From Olivibacter domesticus (lineage in GTDB: Bacteria; Bacteroidota; Bacteroidia; Sphingobacteriales; Sphingobacteriaceae): a DNA stretch of 64,000 nt. Shown here piece by piece: positions 1 to 9,379 of the stretch (positions are counted from its first letter, which is position 1; each line of letters opens with the position of its first letter). The notes under the pieces were generated by a model. The model was given only the letters and a program-made list of their open reading frames with translations, did no database searches and had not been told where the DNA came from. The DNA is taken from NCBI RefSeq assembly GCF_900109575.1, contig NZ_FOAF01000014.1, positions 1 to 64,000 of the forward strand, written 5' to 3'. A program made the translations under genes and the position numbers.

Positions 1-3000
1 GTTACCTCGTTCTCATCCACTCCGTTTGCTACCGCATTATCTTTTGTTACTGCTAGGTTGCTCTTCGAGAAATCTATTTCTTGATTACCTACAGTCAGTG
101 TAGCTTCTGCAGAAATCACATCACAACCTGCAGCAGAAGATACAACTACACGATAAGTATATATAGTTCCGGCAGAATCCGAAGGAACAGTAACGCTAAA
201 GGTACTATCAACTTCACCTTGAAGGGTAGTCCAAGTAGTTCCCACTAATTGTTCCCACTGATAGCTCAAGTCAGTACCGGTTGCTTCGACATTAAAGGAA
301 GCACTAAGACCAGGTGCTAAAGTTAAGCTAGTAGGTTGCAAAACTATTTCAGGTTTTGCGCTAATTGTGACAGCGATTGGAACCCTGTCTCCAACATCAC
401 ACCCTTGACGAACAGCCTGTACATAGAAGGTATATTCACCCGGAGCTAGATCGGCTGGTAATGTAAATGATAATCCATCCGTTGTCTCCAATTCATTACC
501 ACCAATTACAGCATCAAAGATTTTATATATTGTACAACTATCAACTTGGTTCAACACAATTGGCTCATCCGGACACAATACCAGATCACCATCAGGATTA
601 ACCACAGGGCTAATGGTCGGTTTTAAATTAACATCATATACATTGGTGCTATTTCCAAGTACACTTGCCACGCTACCATAAGTTATTGATACACGATCAA
701 AAGGCTCATTTGTTGGCGCCACAATAATCGCAGCACGTTGACTACTACCTAATAGTTTAAGATTTAGTAAACCACTTTGCTCATCTAGTGGTTCACCTAC
801 CGGTGTATTACCCAGGTAACGTTGAATTTTGTATCCTTTTAAAAGTTCTACCTGTAATATTGGATCATTAGGAACCTCGGTAACGATTCTGATCGAATCG
901 TTTAGTTGGCTTTGTGATTTGAAGGCTACTGTTAAGAACGCTTCATTTAATACTGCCACTTCCCTTGAAATCGTAGCATAAGAAGTAGTATCATTATCAA
1001 CGGCATTCCATGGACTTGTGACAGATGAAGTAGCACTTAATGCTCCCAAACCAATATCCCTTACACCATGTAATACATCGATCACATTTGGCTTCACGTT
1101 TGGCGCAACAGGAGCGCAATCATTTGTTGCACTGTTCCTAGTAACATAAGCACCATAGACACGGGTGTTTTGCGCAAGACTCAATACCGCCGCCTGTATC
1201 ACACGTACGCCTCTATAATTTTTAGGCCCGGTATTATCAGCCGGCACAAATGTAAATTCTGCAACATTATCCCCTACCAGAAGGTCAAGCAATCCACCTT
1301 GAACATTTTGAGGTGCGCCAATTTCATTGCCAGCAGAATCTAAACCTACTACAGAAACACCTGTTAACACCCCTACAGCACTCAATTCTTTGCCAAGTTT
1401 GACAGTTACAGGTGTACCGGCCTCCGCCTGCTGAGCAAATACTAGGTTTTGACGTACACTACCAATTCCAGCCACACCCACTAATGTTCTTAATGTAGAA
1501 TTCGTTTGTGGATTGCCATCTACCGCATTACCAGGATTCTCAACATCGCCCGTAAGTACTGCACTCCAAGTTTGCGTATTAGCGTATACACGCTCTACTA
1601 ATGGAGGACAAGCATTTTCATCATAAACGGTAATAACAACCGTAGTAGAAGCAGAGCAATCACCATTGCTTGCAATGGCTGTATAAGTATATACACCCGG
1701 AATAGTAAATGTAGGTGTTAAATTTGTTGTTATATTCCCTTCATTATCATACCAAGTCACGGTCAATCCTGCTGGGTCTGTTGTAACACCAGGGATTTGG
1801 ACCGCTTCACCCACTTTAGCAGAAATTGCGGGATCGCCATTTAATGTAATTGTAGGCGCTGGATTTACTGTTATAGCAGCTCCATCCGAAGGTAAGCTTA
1901 CGCAAGTGCTTGTAGGATCAGTAACAATTACGGTATAAGTACCGGCTTCCGTCACCGTCAGTGTTTGTTGCGTAGCTCCCTGAATTTCCGCACCATCTTT
2001 GAACCATTGATTGCCAATGCTTGCACTTGAAGTTAAAATTACTTCTGATCCTTCACATATAGCATTTGCTCCATCCACCTGAATAGTTGGCTGTACTGGA
2101 CGAGGAGTCACATCAACAGTAACTGCTGCCGAGAAATCGCTTTCACAACCACCAGCATTAACCGCTACCACTGTATACTGACCGGCCACGCTCACATCTA
2201 GTGTTTGCGAGGTCTCTCCTTGGATTTCAACACTATTGTTAAACCATTTATAAGAATCAGCATCTCCGCTAGCTGTTAAAGTAATAAACTCACCTTCGCA
2301 GATAGGATTTGCTCCCGTTATAGCAATAGTAGGTATCTCTGGTGTAGGAGACACTGTTACGCTAGTTTGCGCCGGTGGATTGTTAAAGCAATACCCTTCA
2401 CCTTCTACAACGACGTAATAAGTTGTAGTTACCGTTGGATTAATCGTGATAGAGAGACCTGTTAATGGTGTTCCTGTCAATGCTTCATTATCATACCATT
2501 TTACCGCATTGCCTGTTGGAGGTGTAGTAGTCAATCCTGAGAAGGTCGCCGTCAAGGTTACCTCAGCTCCCGCACAAATAGGATCTGCACCGCCACTTAA
2601 CGTAATGTTTGTGGCATTAATTGGCGTACAATCTGTAGGCATGCTATGCGTAGCTGTCTCTGATTTATCAGCAGTATCATCCTCATTCCTATAGATAGCC
2701 GTTACACTATTATCTATAGCAGTCACTACCGCAGGATCAATCGTATTTACTTCAACTGTAAACGTATATGTTTGTGTCTCACCAACACCTAATGCTGGTA
2801 TGGTAAGTTCTAAATTATTTCCATTTGGCGTAAAATCACCCGCATTCTCGAGTGTTGTATTCGCTGGAACGGTATCAAGTAATTGAACGTTTGTTAGTGC
2901 CTTATTGCCGGTGTTGGTAACCGTAATCGTATAGGTTATTATATTACCTGAAACCGCTTGTCCATTATTGGCTCCATTACTTTCACCGGTTAACGCCAGG

Positions 3001-6000
3001 TCAAGATCATGTAGAGGTGTTACATCCAAAGACGTACCTGTGGTACCAGTTGTATCAGGCTCAGAAGGATTTGCGTTATCCGTAGGAGGGTAACTTTCGA
3101 TAGGTGTTGTTACCGAGTCGGCCGCTACAGTCGCTACATTTCGAATAATCGAAATGTTTGTCAAATCTTCTTTTACCTTCACCGTAAATATCTGTGGAAC
3201 AGAAGTTTGACCAGCCTCTAAGCTGGCTATTGTGAAAGATACCGTATTATTAGCAAAGGTGCCACCTGACACATATTCTACACCCTCCGGCAATTGATCT
3301 GTAATAACCACATTATTAAGATCTTGATTGCCCGTATTCCTTGTATATATACTATATTCAACAGTTTCCCCTCCGCGTACGGCGGTACTATCTGCACTGC
3401 CATTTACTTTATAGGCTTTCCATGATAATAATCCAGTTGCTGGTTCAACATCAATAACAGTTCCTGTTTCGCCTGTTTCATTTGGTTCTGTTGGATTTGT
3501 ATTATCTACAGGAGGGAAACTTTCAATAGGTGTGGTTACTTCATCACTTACTATAGTAGCTACATTTCTTATTTCAGTAATACCAGTCAAGTTGTCTTTC
3601 ACTTTTACCGTGAATACCTGTGCTGCTGATGTTTCACCAACAGCTAGTGCCGGAATTTGGAAAGAAATAACACCACCTGTCTCGGTACCGCCCGAAACAT
3701 AATCAGTTCCTGCAGGTAAAGCATCTGAAATAACGACATTAGTAAGTGCTTGGTTACCTGTATTACGCACATAAATAGCATATTCAACATCCTCTCCCCC
3801 ATTTACAGAAGTAATAGAGGCATCGCCATTTACTGTATATGCTTTCCATGATACCAACGATTTCAGTTGTTCCACTGGTATGTCTGTACCTGTATTACCG
3901 GTCGTATCAGGTTCTGTAGGATTCGTATTATCCGTTGGAGGATACGTTTCACTACCAGGATCGTTGATGTCTGTTTTAACTAAAGCGACGTTACGCACCG
4001 CAGTTACTCCAGTTAAATCAGCGTTGACTGTTACCTTGAACGCAACTGTTGCAGTAGCACCGGCGGCAACATTCACACTATCAAAGGTTACAATATTATT
4101 ATCCAATGTTCCACCTGAACCATCTACATAAGTAGTATGTGCCGGAATAGTATCGGCAACAACTAACCCGCTTAAATCAAGTGTTCCTGTATTCTTTATA
4201 TGAATAGTATATTCTATTTCTTCACCGCCTTTTACAGAAGTGATGGATTTATCATTATTCACGGTGTAGCTCTTCCATCCGACATAGCCAGAAACTGCAT
4301 CACAATCTTGCTGGATATAATATAAACGTACATTTGGCACTACCGTAACTCCCACTAACGACCTTAATCGAATGGCAATTTCATCTACGGCAACGTCAGG
4401 GGATATCTTAATTTCAGGAGCTGCTCCATTATTGAACAATTGCAATAAATTAACATTTCCAACAACGGCATTTTGTAATGTATCGGCATACACCTCTTGA
4501 CCATTTTTATAACCAACTACATCAATTCTACCGAATACACCCGCGTCCAGTGTTCCGGTACCTACAGCCATTTTAATTTTGAAAACACTGTTTGCTGCAA
4601 CTTCCTTATTGAATTGAACGTTCTGTTGTACGGCACCAGCAACATTGATAGTACCTAAACTGAGTTCAGAGTAATCGCCATTATTGTTATTATCTAATAT
4701 TCTATCTGCATTTTGAACACCATAGCTACCAATACCTGTTAAACCAACTGTTAGACCCGAACCGTCAAAGGACGTTGTAAAGGCTTCCGCGCAACCGTCA
4801 AAATTGGTTTCATAACACATTCCGTATACATTGATACTGTTATGTTGTCCTAATAACAAAGCATCCGTATGGTCTTCAATACGTACGCTGCTATAATCCA
4901 CATTAGGCTTAATGGCTATATAAAATCTTCCGGCCTTATCTTGAACAATACGAATTTGGTTGTTTGGATTAAGACCTGTAGTAGATCCGGTAAACGAATC
5001 TTCACTTGACCCAGTAACCACTTCATTTCCAGCAGCATCTTTCACAATGACATTAAAATAATGGTTACCTAAAACAACATTACCAATTATATCTGTCAAT
5101 AATTTACCAACACTACCTCCCAACAAGGACGCTAATAGACCTTCATCTCCCGCGTCAATTCGGACGAAGGATGTAGTGCCTGCCGGCACAACAGCACCAT
5201 AACCAAATTCTACATGTCCAGAATATTTAGTCAATCCGGCATCCGAATGGATCGTTGCATAACTGTTATGATTACCATCAAATAAATTTGGTAAATCATC
5301 TACGTGTTCGGAATTCACTAAGTTATCTGCACATACAGGATCTCTATATGGCGGTGCTAAGAAATCAGGATCAGGACAGGCGTCTGAAATACGACTTACT
5401 CCATAAAATCTTATTGGCGCGCTGGTATTAATGCTCGCTACTGATTGCAGACCAAATTGTACACGATCATATACAACTCCCGGTGCAATTGTTAGTTGCT
5501 GAATGCCGCCAGAGTTCAATAATCCTAATAGATCTAAATTATTAATAAGAGCGCTTTGAAGTGATTCATTGTATACTTCTTCGCTACCATTAAATAATTT
5601 CACGCGATAGGAACCTGCTAAATCAAGATTCAGTATACCCGGTTGATCCAATTGAACACGTAGTCTCAATGAATCGGTTGCCGACGATTTTGTTTTGAAA
5701 TAAATGTTTTGGTAAACAGTCGCTCCTACTCCTACAATTCCTAAATTGATAGTGGAATAATTGGATGAATTCTCATCAATCGTATATTGAGGATTGAATA
5801 CGCCCCCTTTGCTAATATCCAATAAATCCAGTGAAAGACCGTCACCATCAAATGAAGTGAAAGTGGCTTGCTCACATGGATCAAACACTGTTTCCCTACA
5901 CATACTATACACATTCATGGTAGCGGTATTATTTCCACCAATTAAAGCAGCTAACCCATGGGTTATACGCACAGACTGATATGGAACGTCTGCCGTTACG

Positions 6001-8714
6001 GCAATATAAAAGCGTCCATTAGCGTCTTTTACCACTTTGACCGCCTGTCCATCAAAACCATCTACACTAGAAGCATTGAAAATTTCGGCTCCAGCAGCAT
6101 CTTTTAGTGCTACTTCAAAATAATGGTTACCCAATACCAATCCACCTGCTAAATCTGCAAGCGCTCCCCCAAGGCTTCCGCCCAATAAGGAATTAAGCAT
6201 GTCATCCTCAAAATCTATACGGATATAGGAGGTTTCTTTTGCAGGAATAGCATTTGGATAAGCTAGTTCGATGTGACTACTAAATGATCCTAAACCAAGA
6301 GCAGTACCAGTACCCGCATATAAGGTGGCATAAGTATCATTTTTATCATCAATGGTATTCAGTGGGAAATTGGTATTTTCAAAGCTAGTAACGGTAGTTC
6401 CACAATCCTTTTGATTAAAAGGAGGTGTCGTTACCGGTGGATCTTGTAATTCAGGATCCGGACAAGCGGCACTAAAGCGCTCGATACTAAATACCTGTAA
6501 TGGATTATTGATCACATTGGCGCTGAGCAGTGATTCTATACCTATTGCTACTCGATCAAAGGCTCTACCCGGACCAAACGGCAATGACAACACTTCTCCT
6601 CCCTGCAATAAATCTAATAAATCTAAATCGGAAACAAGGCCGTCTCGTAAGCGTTGCGAGAAGACTTCTTGATCGCCATTAAATGCTTTCACGACAATAC
6701 TTCCCAATACTTCGGCGGAAATAACTGATCCACCATCCATTTTCAGTTTTACACGGAAGTGATCCGTTAAAGCAGACAATGTATGAAAATCAACATATTG
6801 ATAAACACTGGCGGCTACACCTGCTGCCCCGATGCTGATAGATGAAGCAGTATTCGCGTCACCATCTATAGCATGTTGAGCATTCGTCACACCTGCATTT
6901 CCTGCTCCTAATAAATCTAAAGAAATTCCGTTAGAAGCCGTATAGGTATCAAATGCTTGTTCACAAGGTTCTGACCCTGTAGATACGCAAGCATGATACA
7001 CATTCATATTACGCACTTCGCCTAGCCCTAGTAATGCACCTAGGCTCTCTGTTATACGTATACTATTGTAATCAGCATTAGGGGTTATTGCTATATAATA
7101 ACGTCCTAGTTTATCCTGAACAACCTTAACCCGTCCGTCTGTATTATAAAAACCGGTGTTACTTGAACCGCTTAAAACAGAAGTACCATCATTTTTAGCA
7201 TCCACTGTGAAATAATGGCTTCCAAATAAAACATTATTAACAACTCCTCCCAATAATTGCCCAACACTTCCATCTAACAAACCTCCTAAGACTTCGTTAT
7301 CAAAATCAATACGAATATAACTTGTTGTTCCTGCTGTTTTTGGTTGGTTAAAGCCTAATTCTATATGGCCATTATAGGAACCAATTCCCACTGCTGTGCC
7401 AGAGCTAGCCTCCAAGGTAGTATAGGTATCATTATTACCATCAACAGCATTGTATGGAAAATTGGCATACTCGGAAGAGATCACGCTAGTAGCACAGTCC
7501 TTTTGACTGAGCATATGATCTGTTGGATTAGGAGGGATTATAGGATTTGGATCAGCACAATTTAATACCGGGCTATTTGCTCCACCATAACGTTCGACAC
7601 TGTAAACTCTTAATGGCGAGCTAGCTAAGCTCAACCCAACCGACGTGTTTACGCCAATGGCCACTCGATCAAAAGGTACCCCTGGCCCTATTGGAAGTGT
7701 TACTGTTTCTCCATTCCGCAATAAACCTAATAAGTCAAGACCATTAATTAGGCCTCCTTGTAATTTTTTAGAATAAACGACTTGATCGCCGTTATACGCG
7801 CGAATCTCAAAGCTACCTATCAGGTTAAGATCAAGTAAACTTCCGCCACCTATTGCAAACTTCACTTTGAAATAATCCTGCGGGGCAGATAATCCATTAA
7901 AATAGAAAGTCTGAAAAACAGAACCTGCTACCTGCAACGTTCCCGTACTGATAGTGGAATAATTATTCGGATCACTATCTACCGCAAATTGGGGATTTTG
8001 AACGACATCTGTTAACGCAACACTGATTCCTGTACTTTTACCGACATCTGTATAAGTAGCTAAGCCACAAGAGGTCCCTGACAAGGTAAATCCATTATGC
8101 ACGCGCATTGAAAGCGTTGAAGCAACATTTACTTCTGGCGGAAATGTCAACCTAATTCTTACACCATTATAAGGCACGGTATTTTGTGGAGCCGCTACCG
8201 CTAAATACAGCTCTCCATTATTATCTCTTATAAACGATGTTTCTATAGTAGCCCCTGTAATCTCTGTTCCCGCGTCACCTGCTGCAGTACCATTCGAAGC
8301 ATTTTGATATAACCCAGCAATAATAATATCATTAGGTGTCCCAAGTAGTTGTCCTAAATTAAGGCCTAAACCTGATTCTGTTAGTTCGGAAACTTTTATG
8401 AACGAAATAGCATTTCCTGTTTGTGCGGTAGGATACTTTAGTTGCAACCATGCGTCCCCCCCCGCCAAAAGAACGGTCCTTTGCGAGGTCATGGTTGCAT
8501 AAGTGTCGTCTGGTAACGCCGCATTAGCAGGATCCGTCACACCGCCTCCTGCAAACAATCCGATTTGTACACGTCCTGAATTAGGTGTCCAAGTAGCATA
8601 AGTTTTATTTTGCCCATACCCTATCCCGGCCATACCAAATACGGCAAAGAACACTGCTAAAACAGTAAACACAAAATGGGAAAAAGATTTTCTGAACGTA
8701 AAAGTTGTTTCCAT
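1..8714 (-). CDS. Giant secreted repeat protein, adhesin-like (3' end outside window)
   Basis: The frame opens at the ATG at 8714-8712 and was read without a stop to the left edge (codon phase ends at base 3), giving at least 2904 residues. Residues 1 to about 36 form a signal peptide (METTFTFRKSF, hydrophobic core, ending GIGYGQ). About four units of some 360 residues follow, to residue 1470, each with an NAVDGN-type discoidin-like motif and an FDRVAIG/LRVYSVER-type segment. Then come four DUF11-type repeats (about 1470-2025; NTGNQALTNV, SFPPVDNTNP), Ig/PKD-like repeats (about 2025-2360; WFNNSVEI, WFKDGAEI), two more discoidin-like units and Ig-like sequence. The last visible residues resemble invasin-type Ig domains. 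Such proteins in Bacteroidota are usually exported by the type IX system and act in adhesion; the C-terminal sorting domain, if present, is outside the window. The adhesin role is inferred from architecture. Confidence 0.9.
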   Translation of the reverse strand, partial: METTFTFRKSFSHFVFTVLAVFFAVFGMAGIGYGQNKTYATWTPNSGRVQIGLFAGGGVTDPANAALPDDTYATMTSQRTVLLAGGDAWLQLKYPTAQTGNAISFIKVSELTESGLGLNLGQLLGTPNDIIIAGLYQNASNGTAAGDAGTEITGATIETSFIRDNNGELYLAVAAPQNTVPYNGVRIRLTFPPEVNVASTLSMRVHNGFTLSGTSCGLATYTDVGKSTGISVALTDVVQNPQFAVDSDPNNYSTISTGTLQVAGSVFQTFYFNGLSAPQDYFKVKFAIGGGSLLDLNLIGSFEIRAYNGDQVVYSKKLQGGLINGLDLLGLLRNGETVTLPIGPGVPFDRVAIGVNTSVGLSLASSPLRVYSVERYGGANSPVLNCADPNPIIPPNPTDHMLSQKDCATSVISSEYANFPYNAVDGNNDTYTTLEASSGTAVGIGSYNGHIELGFNQPKTAGTTSYIRIDFDNEVLGGLLDGSVGQLLGGVVNNVLFGSHYFTVDAKNDGTSVLSGSSNTGFYNTDGRVKVVQDKLGRYYIAITPNADYNSIRITESLGALLGLGEVRNMNVYHACVSTGSEPCEQAFDTYTASNGISLDLLGAGNAGVTNAQHAIDGDANTASSISIGAAGVAASVYQYVDFHTLSALTDHFRVKLKMDGGSVISAEVLGSIVVKAFNGDQEVFSQRLRDGLVSDLDLLDLLQGGEVLSLPFGPGRAFDRVAIGIESLLSANVINNPLQVFSIERFSAACPDPELQDPPVTTPPFNQKDCGTTVTSFENTNFPLNTIDDKNDTYATLYAGTGTALGLGSFSSHIELAYPNAIPAKETSYIRIDFEDDMLNSLLGGSLGGALADLAGGLVLGNHYFEVALKDAAGAEIFNASSVDGFDGQAVKVVKDANGRFYIAVTADVPYQSVRITHGLAALIGGNNTATMNVYSMCRETVFDPCEQATFTSFDGDGLSLDLLDISKGGVFNPQYTIDENSSNYSTINLGIVGVGATVYQNIYFKTKSSATDSLRLRVQLDQPGILNLDLAGSYRVKLFNGSEEVYNESLQSALINNLDLLGLLNSGGIQQLTIAPGVVYDRVQFGLQSVASINTSAPIRFYGVSRISDACPDPDFLAPPYRDPVCADNLVNSEHVDDLPNLFDGNHNSYATIHSDAGLTKYSGHVEFGYGAVVPAGTTSFVRIDAGDEGLLASLLGGSVGKLLTDIIGNVVLGNHYFNVIVKDAAGNEVVTGSSEDSFTGSTTGLNPNNQIRIVQDKAGRFYIAIKPNVDYSSVRIEDHTDALLLGQHNSINVYGMCYETNFDGCAEAFTTSFDGSGLTVGLTGIGSYGVQNADRILDNNNNGDYSELSLGTINVAGAVQQNVQFNKEVAANSVFKIKMAVGTGTLDAGVFGRIDVVGYKNGQEVYADTLQNAVVGNVNLLQLFNNGAAPEIKISPDVAVDEIAIRLRSLVGVTVVPNVRLYYIQQDCDAVSGYVGWKSYTVNNDKSITSVKGGEEIEYTIHIKNTGTLDLSGLVVADTIPAHTTYVDGSGGTLDNNIVTFDSVNVAAGATATVAFKVTVNADLTGVTAVRNVALVKTDINDPGSETYPPTDNTNPTEPDTTGNTGTDIPVEQLKSLVSWKAYTVNGDASITSVNGGEDVEYAIYVRNTGNQALTNVVISDALPAGTDYVSGGTETGGVISFQIPALAVGETSAAQVFTVKVKDNLTGITEIRNVATIVSDEVTTPIESFPPVDNTNPTEPNETGETGTVIDVEPATGLLSWKAYKVNGSADSTAVRGGETVEYSIYTRNTGNQDLNNVVITDQLPEGVEYVSGGTFANNTVSFTIASLEAGQTSVPQIFTVKVKEDLTNISIIRNVATVAADSVTTPIESYPPTDNANPSEPDTTGTTGTSLDVTPLHDLDLALTGESNGANNGQAVSGNIITYTITVTNTGNKALTNVQLLDTVPANTTLENAGDFTPNGNNLELTIPALGVGETQTYTFTVEVNTIDPAVVTAIDNSVTAIYRNEDDTADKSETATHSMPTDCTPINATNITLSGGADPICAGAEVTLTATFSGLTTTPPTGNAVKWYDNEALTGTPLTGLSITINPTVTTTYYVVVEGEGYCFNNPPAQTSVTVSPTPEIPTIAITGANPICEGEFITLTASGDADSYKWFNNSVEIQGETSQTLDVSVAGQYTVVAVNAGGCESDFSAAVTVDVTPRPVQPTIQVDGANAICEGSEVILTSSASIGNQWFKDGAEIQGATQQTLTVTEAGTYTVIVTDPTSTCVSLPSDGAAITVNPAPTITLNGDPAISAKVGEAVQIPGVTTDPAGLTVTWYDNEGNITTNLTPTFTIPGVYTYTAIASNGDCSASTTVVITVYDENACPPLVERVYANTQTWSAVLTGDVENPGNAVDGNPQTNSTLRTLVGVAGIGSVRQNLVFAQQAEAGTPVTVKLGKELSAVGVLTGVSVVGLDSAGNEIGAPQNVQGGLLDLLVGDNVAEFTFVPADNTGPKNYRGVRVIQAAVLSLAQNTRVYGAYVTRNSATNDCAPVAPNVKPNVIDVLHGVRDIGLGALSATSSVTSPWNAVDNDTTSYATISREVAVLNEAFLTVAFKSQSQLNDSIRIVTEVPNDPILQVELLKGYKIQRYLGNTPVGEPLDEQSGLLNLKLLGSSQRAAIIVAPTNEPFDRVSITYGSVASVLGNSTNVYDVNLKPTISPVVNPDGDLVLCPDEPIVLNQVDSCTIYKIFDAVIGGNELETTDGLSFTLPADLAPGEYTFYVQAVRQGCDVGDRVPIAVTISAKPEIVLQPTSLTLAPGLSASFNVEATGTDLSYQWEQLVGTTWTTLQGEVDSTFSVTVPSDSAGTIYTYRVVVSSAAGCDVISAEATLTVGNQEIDFSKSNLAVTKDNAVANGVDENEV
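2640..4305 (-). repeat. Four DUF11-type coding repeats
   Basis: About 1.67 kb of the giant gene encodes four consecutive units of roughly 125-145 residues. They share GGExVEYxIxxxNTGxxxL, an LPAGTxYVSGG-like strand, GETxxxxFTVxVKxxLT and, in the first three, a PPxDNxNPxEPxxTGxTGT linker. This matches the DUF11 conserved-repeat family common in bacterial surface proteins. Units 2 and 3 are the most alike. They probably act as a rigid stalk. Confidence 0.8.
4305..8560 (-). repeat. Tandem array of ~1.08 kb coding repeats
   Basis: The N-terminal third of the giant gene is built from about four divergent copies of one long unit. Equivalent points (a Cys-Asp or CPDP segment after an 'RVYSVER'-like stretch) fall near 7555, 6460, 5375 and 4305, a period of 1070 to 1095 bp. 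Each full unit joins a half with FNGDQEVYS and LDLLGLL motifs to a half with TYATL, YIRIDF, HYF and MNVY motifs. The first copy, after the signal peptide, is incomplete at its N-terminal half. Boundaries are approximate. Confidence 0.8.
8456..8463 (-). repeat. Homopolymer G8 tract inside the adhesin gene
   Basis: Eight consecutive C on the plus strand (G on the coding strand) lie in codons 84-87 of the giant gene (Ala-Gly-Gly-Asp). The present length keeps the frame open. A gain or loss of one base would truncate the protein soon after the signal peptide, so this is a candidate slipped-strand phase-variation site. Confidence 0.85.
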
Positions 8715-8959
8715 ACAACAGCTTGTTAAGTAATATTCAACATCAAACTGAATAATCACCAATTCACAGCCGTGCATCTCTACGACAAGACAGAGAATGG
8801 GCAAAACATTGCCCTAGATTTCATTAAAAACTGTTCTTCTAGTAGATTAAATGCAATAACAATAAATTAGTTTACTATTCGTTTATATTATTAGATCAAG
8901 TGAAATGTGGCTATGCACAATTCCTCTTCATCATTTAATTCTTCTGGATAAATGTCATA

Positions 8960-8967
8960 CAAATGTA
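8960..8967 (-). promoter_or_regulatory. Candidate -7 box for the giant adhesin gene
   Basis: The minus strand reads TACATTTG, an exact match to the Bacteroidota -7 pattern TAnnTTTG. It lies about 245 nt upstream of the adhesin ATG and just downstream, in that direction, of the GTTCA repeats. No clear -33 TTTG is seen at the usual spacing, so the call is tentative. Confidence 0.4.
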
Positions 8968-8991
8968 TTTCACCGATATGAAGAATCAGCT

Positions 8992-9062
8992 GTTCACAAT
9001 GTTCATTCGCGCAGCGACCGTTCAGTCCGTTCAGGTTATAAAAATTTCGTTCACTTTGTTCA
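8992..9062. promoter_or_regulatory. Three phased GTTCAnnnnGTTCA direct-repeat sites
   Basis: GTTCA occurs at 8992, 9001, 9020, 9029, 9049 and 9058. The copies form three pairs, each with a 4-nt gap (caat, gtcc, cttt), and the pairs recur at 28 and 29 bp while the sequence between them is not conserved. This is what an array of binding sites for a direct-repeat-recognising regulator would look like. For the adhesin the array begins about 25 nt upstream of the candidate -7 box, the usual place for an activator. The cognate protein is unknown. Confidence 0.6.
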
Positions 9063-9379
9063 GTTTTTAACAAACTTGACCCGTTTATACACAATTTTTC
9101 ACACTTATTCCTATTGTTCAGTTTTATAATTTCTTAATATTGCACAGTTATTTAAAAATCAAATAACGTCCAGGAACATCATAAATCACTTATTTTAAAT
9201 CAATTAAAAAAACAATACCGTCTTTTTAATTAACATTAATGCGCGTTGCTAGCGCCAGCTTTTTTAAATGAAGTGAAATAAACTTTCACTTCCCTTAAAC
9301 TATGAACTGTTGCCAACGTTAGTTTTAACTTCTATATTTATCTCATGTATTTATACTGTAATTAACCAAATTTCCAAGC

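Larger units (their letters stand above)
8715..9379. other. 665-bp divergent regulatory region
   Basis: The gap separates the divergent adhesin and STAND genes. It holds three GTTCAnnnnGTTCA elements at 8992-9062, a seventh GTTCA at 9116-9120 and a candidate minus-strand -7 box at 8960-8967. Open frames here (for example 8891-9094 minus) are short, show no recognisable family and span the repeats, so I do not call a gene. Confidence 0.6.

Noticed and set aside
2446-7565. Several short plus-strand frames within the first 8.7 kb
   Set aside because: All lie antisense to the giant adhesin frame and are by-products of its repeat composition.
8456-8463. G8 tract as a sequencing error
   Set aside because: The frame is open on both sides with the tract at length 8, so no error is needed to explain it.
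8891-9094. 67-codon minus-strand open frame between adhesin and STAND genes
   Set aside because: It runs across the GTTCA repeat array and the candidate promoter; no recognisable protein features.
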